Shown piece by piece: positions 1-6,413 of a DNA stretch of 51,232 bases. The DNA lies in contig CAWIHA010000036.1 in the NCBI GenBank assembly GCA_963835855.1, forward strand, positions 1 to 51,232, given 5' to 3'. This DNA is from CAWIHA01 sp963835855 (GTDB lineage Bacteria > Acidobacteriota > Terriglobia > Bryobacterales > Bryobacteraceae). Position numbers and translations under genes: made by a program. Under the pieces are notes generated by a model. It saw only the letters and a program-made list of their open reading frames with translations. It was not told the DNA's origin and searched no databases. Position 1 is the first letter of the stretch. The number at the start of each line of letters is the position of its first letter.

Positions 1-250
1 ATGTATGGTCCGCCGCTGAGTTGCAAGCGAAAACTGAGGATGACAGTTTGGTCTGCGCCAATGTATTCGGCCTTTCGTGGAGTCAACGACCCCTGGCCAT
101 GATGGATTCCGCCCGCTCTCTTCCCTATTAGCCGTTCGGCCTCGATGGACCTCTACCGATATCAGGTTTAGAAAGCGCCGGTTCGACCGTTTTGCCATCT
201 CAGCAATCCGCCAGCAGACCTGGCAGGAAATCATCCACTTCGTTCCGGGC
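1..250. other. Unassigned stretch next to the IS110 transposase 3' end
   Basis: I recognise no gene here. The stretch follows the transposase stop codon and should contain the transposase-distal end of the IS element, but I cannot place that end because no flanking duplication or clear terminal sequence is visible. It does not resemble the middle of the methyltransferase gene, although methyltransferase sequence appears on the other side of the element. A rearrangement rather than a clean insertion is therefore possible. Confidence 0.5.
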
Positions 251-1282
251 TCAGGGGGCTGTGGCCAGCACCGGAACCCGATACATCTCGTTTTTGCATA
301 GGACCGCCCACGCGATCCGCAGCAACTTGTTCGCCAGCGCGACAATCGCGACGTTTTGATGGGTACGAGCGATCAGTTGCGCTAACCGGCTACTTAAAGC
401 GGCAGGTTGTTTGTCTCGATGCTGCATCACGCTTCGTGCCCCCTGCACGAACAGTCTGCGCAGATAGCTGTTGCCCCGTTTGCTGATGCCCAACAACTTC
501 TGCTTGCCACCTGTGGAGTACTCGCGGGGAACCATCCCCACCCATGCCGCCAGGTCGCGCCCTTTTCGGAAGCCAGCCCCGTTGCCGATCGCAGCGACCA
601 GAGCGGTCGCTGTCGCCGGGCCGATTCCTGGGATCGAAGTGAGCCGTTGGCAGGCTTCGTTCTCTTGCGCGGTCCGCTGTAGGACAACGTCCATTTCTTC
701 AATCCGCGCTGTCAGCTGGCCGAGTTTGATGCTGAGCTGGGCCAACAGCACACGAAACGAATCGGATAGTCTCCGGCTGGCATCGGCGAGGATCGCGGGA
801 ATCGCCTTCTCGAGATGACTTCGGCCTTTGGGTAGGGTCAGCCCACGCTCCAGCAACAGGCCGCGGATCTGGTTCACCACGGCGGTTCGGCGCATCACCC
901 AGCGCTCGCGCACACGGTGTAGCGCTTGCAGATCCAATTGCTCCTCCGTCTTAATCGCGACAAAACGCATATTCGGCCGCTGCACCGCTTCGGCGATCGC
1001 CTCGGCATCGATGTAATCGCTCTTGTTCGTCTTCACGTACGGTTTGACATACTGAGCTGGTATCAGCCGCACCTCGTGCCCCTGCTCCCGCAGAGCTCTC
1101 CCGAGGAAATGCGCTCCGCTGCAAGCTTCCATCCCGATCATCTGGACTTGTACGTTGGCGGTGTACGCCAGTAGTGGCGTACGAGAACAGCGCTTGCGCA
1201 CAACGACGTTCCCGGCACGGTCGACACCCACCAGGTGGAACAGCGTCTTGCCCAGATCGATTCCTATCGCCTGTATTTCCAT
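251..1282 (-). CDS. IS110-family transposase
   Basis: Full-length (343 aa) IS110-family recombinase. The N-terminal RuvC-like DEDD domain begins with 'GIDLGKTLFHLVGVD' (about residues 7-21) and continues with 'KTNKSDYIDAEAIAEA', carrying the acidic catalytic residues. The C-terminal Transposase_20 domain has 'LTSIPGIGPATATALVAAIG' and 'YSTGGKQKLLGISKRGN', with the Ser region typical of the family. IS110 enzymes are guided by an element-encoded bridge RNA. About 300 bp of non-coding DNA with strong hairpin potential lies upstream of this gene (1283-1584), where IS110-group elements encode that RNA. The frame is open throughout, so the element may be active. Confidence 0.95.
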   Translation of the reverse strand: MEIQAIGIDLGKTLFHLVGVDRAGNVVVRKRCSRTPLLAYTANVQVQMIGMEACSGAHFLGRALREQGHEVRLIPAQYVKPYVKTNKSDYIDAEAIAEAVQRPNMRFVAIKTEEQLDLQALHRVRERWVMRRTAVVNQIRGLLLERGLTLPKGRSHLEKAIPAILADASRRLSDSFRVLLAQLSIKLGQLTARIEEMDVVLQRTAQENEACQRLTSIPGIGPATATALVAAIGNGAGFRKGRDLAAWVGMVPREYSTGGKQKLLGISKRGNSYLRRLFVQGARSVMQHRDKQPAALSSRLAQLIARTHQNVAIVALANKLLRIAWAVLCKNEMYRVPVLATAP

Positions 1283-1334
1283 GAGAGGTCTCCTTTGCTA
1301 ATTGGTGTTTTCGACTCCTCGCAAGACCATACTG

Positions 1335-1512
1335 CACCGCATCTGGTTCCCGGCGGAGCCGCCCGTCGCGACTGATGAAATTGCAGAACGGCGCACAGGA
1401 GGCAAGGGCGCGCCGCTCTGCGGTGCGGCGAGGCGAACCCTTGCCGCCGAGCACCGTTCTGCTACCGAACCAGCACCGGCGGGCGGCAGAGGCGGGAACC
1501 AGATGCCTGGAT
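1335..1512 (-). ncRNA. Candidate IS110 bridge RNA region
   Basis: The non-coding DNA upstream of the transposase folds into a long nested structure. The outer arms are 1339-1363 and about 1481-1506, sharing GCATCTGGTTCCCG and its complement. The inner arms are 1383-1394 (gcagaacggcgc) with 1451-1462 (gcaccgttctgc), and 1402-1408 (gcaaggg) with 1438-1444 (cccttgc). A structured RNA of about 170-180 nt in this position is what IS110-group elements encode as the bridge RNA. The guide loops were not identified, so the exact ends, and even the presence of a transcript, are inference. Confidence 0.5.
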
Positions 1513-1584
1513 TCCCGGTGGTGGGTCCCTGAGCCTTCCAGTTCCTTCCGCCCACACACTCGGCGGCGGACCATCCCATTAGTC

Positions 1585-1777
1585 GCTAACCCCCACCGTG
1601 GAGGCGGGAGACTCGATGACCGACAAGTTCGAGCACCGGTTCACCGAACAGGAGGTAGCCGAAGAGCTGACCGCGGCCGGCCTGCGCCTGCTCGCCTTCA
1701 AGCCCCGGCCGTTTCCCCACGCCGTGGCGCGGCTCGATGTCCCCCTGGCCCCATTGGCCCCATCTTCCCTGTTGTAA
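1585..1777 (+). pseudogene. 3' fragment of duplicated SAM methyltransferase gene
   Basis: Encodes the last 63 residues of the methyltransferase found intact at 4839-5594, in frame to the TAA, but has no start or SAM-binding part. The fragment begins exactly where the IS110-associated sequence ends. It should be inactive as an enzyme. Its near-perfect identity to the intact copy indicates recent duplication or ongoing gene conversion. Confidence 0.88.
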
Positions 1778-1795
1778 TCCCAGGTGCGTTGTGTT

Positions 1796-1942
1796 ATGGT
1801 TTGTCCCATGGATAACGCCAGCCAAGAGCCGGCACAGGCTCCGGTTCAGCCGCACGAAGAATCGCCACGCTACGAGACGCAGGCTGTCAAGAAGATCGGC
1901 AGCATGAGCGTCAATACCAGGGTGAAGTCCCCGACGGACTAG
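1796..1942 (+). CDS. Lasso-like RiPP precursor peptide, copy A (variant leader)
   Basis: A 48-residue peptide starting MVCPMDNASQEPA, with the leader motif Y-E-T-Q-A-V-K-K-I-G-S-M-S-V-N-T. The conserved proline of the motif is replaced by glutamine, unlike the five genes at 5613-6413. The tail after the Thr is R-VKSPTD. The start is the ATG preceded by AGGTG nine bases upstream; an in-frame ATG at 1808 is the alternative. Because this copy sits downstream of a methyltransferase fragment and carries the motif change, it may be a decaying or orphan precursor. Confidence 0.65.
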   Translation: MVCPMDNASQEPAQAPVQPHEESPRYETQAVKKIGSMSVNTRVKSPTD

Positions 1943-2234
1943 TACCCTAAGAGAGCCCACCCGCAGGGCGAAGCCGCAGGCTCGGCAGTCCGCCGGGCAC
2001 CGAAGAGAACCCGTGCGCGGCCACACATCGGCGATGCGGGAAGGGGTGATCGCCGCGCCGCTATGGGGGTGCCGCCCCAAGACCCAACGGCGAGCTTCCT
2101 TCTTGACACCACCCCGCTGTGCAATCCGGCCAGGAAGAGCCACTGCCCGGCCAGTCGCCGCGTCAGGTGGCTCTCCGCCAGTAGCGCCCAATAATACCTG
2201 GTTCGCAGGCATTATCGCGCAATATCGGAAGCTG

Positions 2235-2457
2235 TGTAGCACGTGGCTCGTGTCGCCTGACTACCGCTCAACTGGATATCGACGATGGAGCCGTTTCCCC
2301 CTGCCGCTGGATTTCCAGGAAAACCAGGTTCGGCTGCATTTCACGTTTACCTGTAACATGTGGTCGGAGCGGGATAATCCACCTGCGGCCGAGACGGCTG
2401 GAAACCAGAACGCCGTCGCCTGGTGGGGTGTATACTCGATCCGAAACCTCGAAATCC
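2235..2457 (+). other. Leader region of the peptide operon, candidate promoter
   Basis: No gene seen. A TATACT hexamer at 2431-2436 could serve as a -10 element, with transcription starting shortly before the ATG at 2458, but no good -35 hexamer lies at the usual distance. The assignment is weak. The region is not part of the duplicated cassette. Confidence 0.3.
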
Positions 2458-3462
2458 ATGCTTTCCGAGACGCAGCGGGAACTGGTCCAACTTCTGCGGT
2501 CCGATGCGGCGGCGCCGCACGGCGGGGACGCGTGTGAGCGACTGTGGCAAGCGGCTCTGCACGAAGAAGTGGCTGTGCCCCTGGCCATGAAGCTCGGTCC
2601 GACGGACGAGGCGTATCTACTGGAGCAGCAGTTGCAGCACGAGACTCGCCTCTACTGGCTGGAAAAGATCCTGCGCCGTCTCGAAGCTGCTTCCGTGCGG
2701 GTCGTGAACCTCAAAGGCCCCGTCTTCGGTGAGCGATTCTATCGCCCGCCCTATGGACGTACCTCACTCGACCTGGATCTCGCCCTTACGTTCCAAGAGG
2801 TGCCCGCAGCCGTCCGGGAACTGGAGCGGCTCGGCTACCGCTCCGAGCCGATTCTGTTTGTGCCGATGGACCAGCACGCTATCCTGCTTCACGAGTTCGC
2901 GCCCGAGATTGAGTTGCACTACAAGTTGCTGAGCGAATTCGGCGTCAACGCGGAAATGTCCGGCTTCCTGGCCCGGGCAAGAACCGTGGAGATCCCGGGG
3001 CTCGGCCCGGTCAGAGTGCCGGATCCCGAGGATGAGTTTCTTTTCCTGTGCACCCACGCTGCCAAGCACCGTTTTCGAAAGCTGCGCTGGATGTACGACT
3101 TGTTCCTGCTGCTCGGGTCTTCCAGCCTGGATTGGAATGCGGTGTGGCGGCGAGCCAGCGAGATGCACGCACGTACTTTGCTGGCCCTGACCGTCGTAGT
3201 TCTGGAGCGGGAGTGGGGTCTGCGGGTCTCCCGAGTCCCGATCCCGGCGGCTCGCCTCGCCAGGGCGGCCAAGATCCTGCCGGAATTCACGAAAGTCCGG
3301 CCCCCGGCCTGTACCAAGGCGCAACTAGCGAGGAGGTATGCTCGCGACATGGTGGCCTGCGACGATCTGCGCGGCCAGTTGCGCTGCTGTTGGCGGCTGG
3401 GCGCGTCTTTTTCACAGCGTGTGGCCAAAGAGGCCATCGGACGTTTTGCGAGAGTGCAATGA
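2458..3462 (+). CDS. Uncharacterised nucleotidyltransferase family protein (NTP_transf_5 type)
   Basis: 334 aa with the features of PF14907-type nucleotidyltransferases that accompany lasso-peptide and related RiPP operons: 'VVNLKGPVF', then 'RTSLDLDLAL' (acidic metal-binding motif), then 'EIELHYKL' and 'CTHAAKHRFRKLRWMYDLF' in the C-terminal half. Family knowledge: members next to HprK-like kinases are implicated in tailoring a phosphorylated peptide tail, though most are uncharacterised. It is the first gene of the operon, and its stop overlaps the next start (ATGA). The ATG at 2458 was chosen; a GTG at 2428 would add ten residues but would overlap a possible -10 element. Confidence 0.8.
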   Translation: MLSETQRELVQLLRSDAAAPHGGDACERLWQAALHEEVAVPLAMKLGPTDEAYLLEQQLQHETRLYWLEKILRRLEAASVRVVNLKGPVFGERFYRPPYGRTSLDLDLALTFQEVPAAVRELERLGYRSEPILFVPMDQHAILLHEFAPEIELHYKLLSEFGVNAEMSGFLARARTVEIPGLGPVRVPDPEDEFLFLCTHAAKHRFRKLRWMYDLFLLLGSSSLDWNAVWRRASEMHARTLLALTVVVLEREWGLRVSRVPIPAARLARAAKILPEFTKVRPPACTKAQLARRYARDMVACDDLRGQLRCCWRLGASFSQRVAKEAIGRFARVQ

Positions 3463-3737
3463 AACGAACTTTCACTGTCCCCGAACATGTCATCGAACGG
3501 CCGCTGGGGGAGAAGATCGTTCTTCTTAACCTTCGTTCCGGCGACTACTATAGCCTCAACGGCACGGGATCTTTTTTCTGGAAGGGTTTGGTCAAGGGCG
3601 AGTCGCTCACCCAACTCGCCGCTCAGGCACAACAAACTTTCCAGCAACCGCTGGAAGTCATCGAGGCCGACTTGATGGCGCTCGCCGGCGAGCTGGAACG
3701 ATTGGGGCTGATCAAACCATCGGGCGAAGGGCAATGA
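3459..3737 (+). CDS. PqqD-like RiPP recognition protein (lasso B1 type)
   Basis: 92 aa, the normal size of a free-standing PqqD/RRE domain. The family signature is visible as 'VLLNLRSGDYYSLNGTGSFFW' (about residues 21-41), followed by a helical C-terminal half ('LEVIEADLMALAGELERLGL'). Such proteins bind the precursor leader and present it to the maturation enzymes. The Y-x2-P-x-[LV]-x3-G motif that they recognise in lasso systems is present in the precursors at the end of this operon. Coupled by ATGA overlaps to the genes on both sides. Confidence 0.88.
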   Translation: MKRTFTVPEHVIERPLGEKIVLLNLRSGDYYSLNGTGSFFWKGLVKGESLTQLAAQAQQTFQQPLEVIEADLMALAGELERLGLIKPSGEGQ

Positions 3738-4117
3738 TCGTTTTCTGGACCAGGTGCTGGTGGGAACTGGCCGTCTCGGCGCTGGCCATACGTAGCCCCT
3801 GGCGGTGGGCGTACTTGACGCCCGCGCTCGCGCCGCGGCGCGAGCAGTGCGACGCGGAACGGGTTTGGCGCGTGCTGTGGTCGGCCAGCCTGCACCACTG
3901 CAAGCGGATCACGTGCCTCGAATACGCCGCGGCCCTGCACAGGCTATTGAAGAGGCGCGGAATCGACTGCATTCTGCGAATCGGTGTGCGGCCGCACTCC
4001 GATGAGAGCAAGCCGGTGGATGCCCATGCCTGGGTGGAACTAGCCGACGGAACGCCGCTATGGGAGTTAAAGGGATGCGCGGACTACCTGCCGCTCAATC
4101 CGAGCAGGCGCGCATGA
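3734..4117 (+). CDS. Transglutaminase-fold leader peptidase (lasso B2 type)
   Basis: 127 aa with the Transglut_core3 pattern of lasso-peptide B2 proteases. The catalytic cysteine is in 'RITCLEYAAALHRLL' (Cys61), the histidine in 'DAHAWVEL' (His98), and an acidic residue follows at Asp105. The hydrophobic N-terminus may give membrane association. Its expected job is to cut the leader off the precursor, normally just after the residue following the conserved Thr. Overlaps the B1 gene and the kinase gene by ATGA, so stoichiometric translation is likely. Slightly shorter than typical B2 proteins but with all key residues. Confidence 0.88.
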   Translation: MIVFWTRCWWELAVSALAIRSPWRWAYLTPALAPRREQCDAERVWRVLWSASLHHCKRITCLEYAAALHRLLKRRGIDCILRIGVRPHSDESKPVDAHAWVELADGTPLWELKGCADYLPLNPSRRA

Positions 4118-4842
4118 GCCGGTACGAGTGCCGGATTGCGGGAGTCCGCCTGACCACAAATCGGGAAGTGGCCGGCGACGACGGCGGCCCGTGCAGCACC
4201 GCATCCTCCGAGGTGCTCTTCCTCAGCGCGCCCGGCGAGCCGCCCAGCGACTGGCTTCGTATCCCGAACCCAGGCACGGGCGCCGACGTGAGAATCCGGC
4301 GCGACGGGCGGCGGGCTATCATCGCGGCCGATCCCCCCGGCCTTGACCAGCGGGCCCGCGAGATGCGCTGGGTGGCGCCGTTCATCGCCGCCCTCCAGGG
4401 AGAAACGGTCTTGCACGCCTCCGCGGTGGAACGTGCCGGCTGCGTCTACGCGTTCGTGGCCGGGAGTCGAACCGGAAAGTCGACCTTCTCGAACGCACTG
4501 GCTAGCCGCGGATGGAACAAGATCGCCGACGATCTGTTGCCGCAGTGTTTCTTCGAGCAGGGCAACCGCAGGCTGCGGGCGCTCTTCCTCCTCGATCGGC
4601 CACGAGGCGGAAGCACAATCGGCACGCGCCGGTTGAGCGTCGAGGAGACACTCGAGGAGCTCGTGGCCAACGGCTTCGACGAGTTGGCCGAAGCAGCCGT
4701 CTGGGGACCGCACTTCCGTTTCTACTGCCGAATCCTGGAGACCGTGCCGTGCTGCGTATTCACCATTCCGGACGACTTGAGCCGCCTGGGGGAAGCGGCC
4801 GCCTGGTGGGAATGTATGCTCGAAGCGGAGGCCTGGCTGTGA
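4114..4842 (+). CDS. HprK-like kinase of a RiPP operon
   Basis: 242 aa. The Walker A motif GSRTGKST (residues 117-124) follows 'HASAVERAGCVYAFVA', the arrangement of HPr kinase-like proteins in lasso-type clusters (PF07475 relatives), where members phosphorylate a C-terminal serine of the peptide. A second acidic stretch, 'KIADDLLPQ', corresponds to the catalytic Asp region. ATG 4114 overlaps the B2 stop (ATGA), which fixes the start. Substrate is inferred: every precursor tail in this operon contains a Lys-Ser pair. Confidence 0.85.
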   Translation: MSRYECRIAGVRLTTNREVAGDDGGPCSTASSEVLFLSAPGEPPSDWLRIPNPGTGADVRIRRDGRRAIIAADPPGLDQRAREMRWVAPFIAALQGETVLHASAVERAGCVYAFVAGSRTGKSTFSNALASRGWNKIADDLLPQCFFEQGNRRLRALFLLDRPRGGSTIGTRRLSVEETLEELVANGFDELAEAAVWGPHFRFYCRILETVPCCVFTIPDDLSRLGEAAAWWECMLEAEAWL

Positions 4843-5594
4843 ACCGGTGGTCGCGCGCCGCCCGGAGCGTCGTGCTGCTGGGGCGCTCGGATGCCGCCGG
4901 GCTGGAACGCCGCACCTTGCTCTACTACTCGCGGAAGTCTCCGTTCGACGAGGCGGAGTACCTGGGCCAGGGTCTACAAGGGTGGGAGGTCGAAGCCATC
5001 CTGAATTACTTCCCGCCTGCTGGCAGGATCCTGGTGGCGGCGGCTGGCGGGGGCCGGGAGACGCTGGCGCTGGCCGCCATGGGCTACGCGGTGACCGCCT
5101 TTGATCCGAGCGATCACCTGCTCGACAAGTTCCGTTCGCTCGCTGCCGAGGAAGGGCGCATCGTGAGGGCTGCCCCATCCGAGGTCCCCGCGTTCGGAGA
5201 GCGGTTTGACGGCGTCGTGATTGGCTGGGGCGGATACACGCACGTCCCGGAGAGTGCGCGCCGGGCCGCATTCTTGCGGGCCCTGGCGCGGCAGATGAAG
5301 CTGGGCGCCCCCCTGCTGATGTCGTTCTTTCTACGCCGGTCGGACGGCTGGCGGGCCAGGACGGCTACGCTCGCGGCCAATGCTATGCGAAGGGCACTTC
5401 GGCTAACCCCCACCGTGGAGGCGGGAGACTCGATGACCGACAAGTTCGAGCACCGGTTCACCGAACAGGAGGTAGCCGAAGAGCTGACCGCGGCCGGCCT
5501 GCGCCTGCTCGCCTTCAAGCCCCGGCCGTTTCCCCACGCCGTGGCGCGGCTCGATGTCCCCCTGGCCCCATTGGCCCCATCTTCCCTGTTGTAA
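4839..5594 (+). CDS. Class I SAM-dependent methyltransferase of the peptide operon
   Basis: 251 aa. Motif I is 'ILVAAAGGGRETLALA' (about residues 64-79), followed by the acidic end of strand 2 in 'VTAFDPSDH'. The start is a GTG overlapping the kinase stop (GTGA). The C-terminal 63 residues are duplicated at 1585-1777. It lies directly before the precursor array, so it is likely co-transcribed and may methylate the peptide, perhaps at the C-terminal carboxylate or a tail side chain. That role is inferred from position only. Confidence 0.8.
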   Translation: MNRWSRAARSVVLLGRSDAAGLERRTLLYYSRKSPFDEAEYLGQGLQGWEVEAILNYFPPAGRILVAAAGGGRETLALAAMGYAVTAFDPSDHLLDKFRSLAAEEGRIVRAAPSEVPAFGERFDGVVIGWGGYTHVPESARRAAFLRALARQMKLGAPLLMSFFLRRSDGWRARTATLAANAMRRALRLTPTVEAGDSMTDKFEHRFTEQEVAEELTAAGLRLLAFKPRPFPHAVARLDVPLAPLAPSSLL

Positions 5595-5612
5595 CCCCAG
5601 GTGCGTTGTGTT

Positions 5613-5768
5613 ATGGTTTGTCCCATGGATAACGCCAGCCAAGAGCCGGCACAGGCTCCGGTTCAGCCACACGAGGAATCGCCACGCTACGAGACGCCGG
5701 CTGTCAAGAAGATCGGCAGCATGAGCGTCAATACCAGACCGGTGAAGCTGAAGTCCGAGGCACCCTAG
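5613..5768 (+). CDS. Lasso-like RiPP precursor peptide 1
   Basis: 51 aa. Leader motif Y-E-T-P-A-V-K-K-I-G-S-M-S-V-N-T matches the lasso leader pattern Y-x2-P-x-L-x3-G-x5-T, with Val for Leu. The tail is R-PVKLKSEAP, the longest of the set and the only one in this array with an acidic residue (Glu at tail position 7 if cleavage follows the Arg). Lasso cores normally start with Gly and need 14 or more residues, so a lasso fold is not expected. Start ATG 5613 has AGGTG nine bases upstream; ATG 5625 is the alternative. Confidence 0.78.
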   Translation: MVCPMDNASQEPAQAPVQPHEESPRYETPAVKKIGSMSVNTRPVKLKSEAP

Positions 5769-5780
5769 GTGCGTTGTGTT

Positions 5781-5930
5781 ATGGTTTGTCTCATGGATAA
5801 TGCCAGCCAACAGCCGGAAGAGGCTCCGGTTCAGCCGCACGAAGAATCGCCACGCTACGAGACGCCGGCTGTCAAGAAGATCGGCAGCATGAGCGTCAAC
5901 ACCAGACCGGCGAAGTCCGTGCCACCCTAG
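5781..5930 (+). CDS. Lasso-like RiPP precursor peptide 2
   Basis: 49 aa, starting MVCLMDNASQQPEE, with an intact Y-E-T-P leader motif and tail R-PAKSVPP. It begins 12 nt after the stop of peptide 1, whose TAG is part of this gene's TAGGTG ribosome-binding block, so translation is probably coupled. There is no acidic residue and no Cys in the tail; a single Ser follows Lys. Confidence 0.77.
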   Translation: MVCLMDNASQQPEEAPVQPHEESPRYETPAVKKIGSMSVNTRPAKSVPP

Positions 5931-5942
5931 GTGAGTTGTGTT

Positions 5943-6092
5943 ATGGTTTGTCTCATGGATAACGCCACCCAACAGCCGGAAGAGGCTCCGGTTCAGCCGC
6001 ACGAAGAATCGCCACGCTACGAGACGCCGGCTGTCAAGAAGATCGGCAGCATGAGCGTCAACACCAGACCGGCGAAGTCCGTGCCACCCTAG
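5943..6092 (+). CDS. Lasso-like RiPP precursor peptide 3
   Basis: 49 aa with the same tail as peptide 2 (R-PAKSVPP) and a single visible substitution in the leader (Thr for Ser at residue 9, MVCLMDNAT). Identical tails in adjacent copies point to very recent duplication or gene conversion. Same coupled arrangement with the preceding TAG. Confidence 0.77.
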   Translation: MVCLMDNATQQPEEAPVQPHEESPRYETPAVKKIGSMSVNTRPAKSVPP

Positions 6093-6104
6093 GTGAGTTG
6101 TGTT

Positions 6105-6248
6105 ATGGTTTGTCTCATGGATAACGCCACCCAACAGCCGGTAGAGGCTCCGGTTCAGCCGCACGAAGAATCGCCACGGTACGAGACGCCGGCTGTCAAG
6201 AAGATCGGCAGCATGAGCGCCACCGCCAAACCGGGGAAGTCGTTGTAA
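6105..6248 (+). CDS. Lasso-like RiPP precursor peptide 4 (divergent motif end)
   Basis: 47 aa. The leader is intact up to the Gly, but the end reads S-M-S-A-T-A-K-PGKSL. The Thr is one position earlier than in the other copies and Ala stands in its place. In lasso systems the penultimate leader Thr matters for processing, so this copy could be processed differently. It stops with TAA rather than TAG, and the TAGGTG block of the next gene follows a few bases later. Confidence 0.74.
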   Translation: MVCLMDNATQQPVEAPVQPHEESPRYETPAVKKIGSMSATAKPGKSL

Positions 6249-6266
6249 CCCTAGGTGCGTTGTGTT

Positions 6267-6413
6267 ATGGTTTGTCTCATGGATAATGTCAGCCAACAGC
6301 CGGCACAGGCTCCGGTTCAGCCGTACGAAGAATCGCCACGCTACGAGACGCCGGCTGTCAAGAAGATCGGCAGCATGAGCGTCAACACCAGACCGACGAA
6401 GTCCGTGGGGTAG
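6267..6413 (+). CDS. Lasso-like RiPP precursor peptide 5
   Basis: 48 aa, starting MVCLMDNVSQQPAQ, with leader motif intact and tail R-PTKSVG. Last gene of the array. The stop is followed by the 280-bp non-coding block also found after copy A. Leader differences from the other copies (Val for Ala at residue 8, Tyr for His before EESP) show that it is the most diverged of the tandem leaders. Confidence 0.76.
   Translation: MVCLMDNVSQQPAQAPVQPYEESPRYETPAVKKIGSMSVNTRPTKSVG

Larger units (their letters stand above)
251..1584 (-). mobile_element. IS110-family insertion element (transposase-distal end unresolved)
   Basis: The element contains the transposase and its upstream non-coding region. The boundary on the upstream side is taken as 1584, because from 1585 the DNA matches, base for base, the 3' part of the methyltransferase gene that starts again at 5402. 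The other end lies somewhere within 1-250. IS110 elements usually lack long terminal inverted repeats and target duplications, which fits the absence of obvious ones here. Confidence 0.6.
1585..2234 (+). repeat. Duplicated cassette, copy A (truncated)
   Basis: Direct repeat of the end of the peptide operon. Positions 1585-1777 match 5402-5594 (methyltransferase 3' end) apparently without a difference, 1778-1942 match the first precursor gene closely, and about 1940-2220 match 6411-6690 at roughly 90 percent. Copy A has one precursor where copy B has five. The offset over the first part is 3817 bp. The parsimonious reading is a tandem duplication of the operon tail, with IS110 now abutting copy A. 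Confidence 0.9.
5599..6413 (+). repeat. Tandem repeat of precursor genes (about 162-168 bp unit, five copies)
   Basis: Start-to-start spacing is 168, 162, 162 and 162 bp. Each unit begins with a conserved block, AGGTG[CA]GTTGTGTTATGG, that holds the ribosome binding site and start codon. In the junctions before copies 2, 3 and 4 the TAG stop of the upstream gene forms the first bases of the TAGGTG block of the next. Leaders are nearly identical and the last 7-10 codons vary, the usual RiPP pattern of conserved leader and diversified tail. Confidence 0.92.

Noticed and set aside
1586..2242. A 218-codon minus-strand frame over cassette copy A
   Set aside because: It is the same repeat shadow as in copy B, runs through the methyltransferase fragment on the opposite strand, and has no recognisable domain.
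5625..5768. A normal lasso peptide from precursor 1, using Pro1 and Glu7
   Set aside because: A nine-residue core has no length left for a tail through the ring, and the operon lacks a cyclase. Kept only as a remote possibility.
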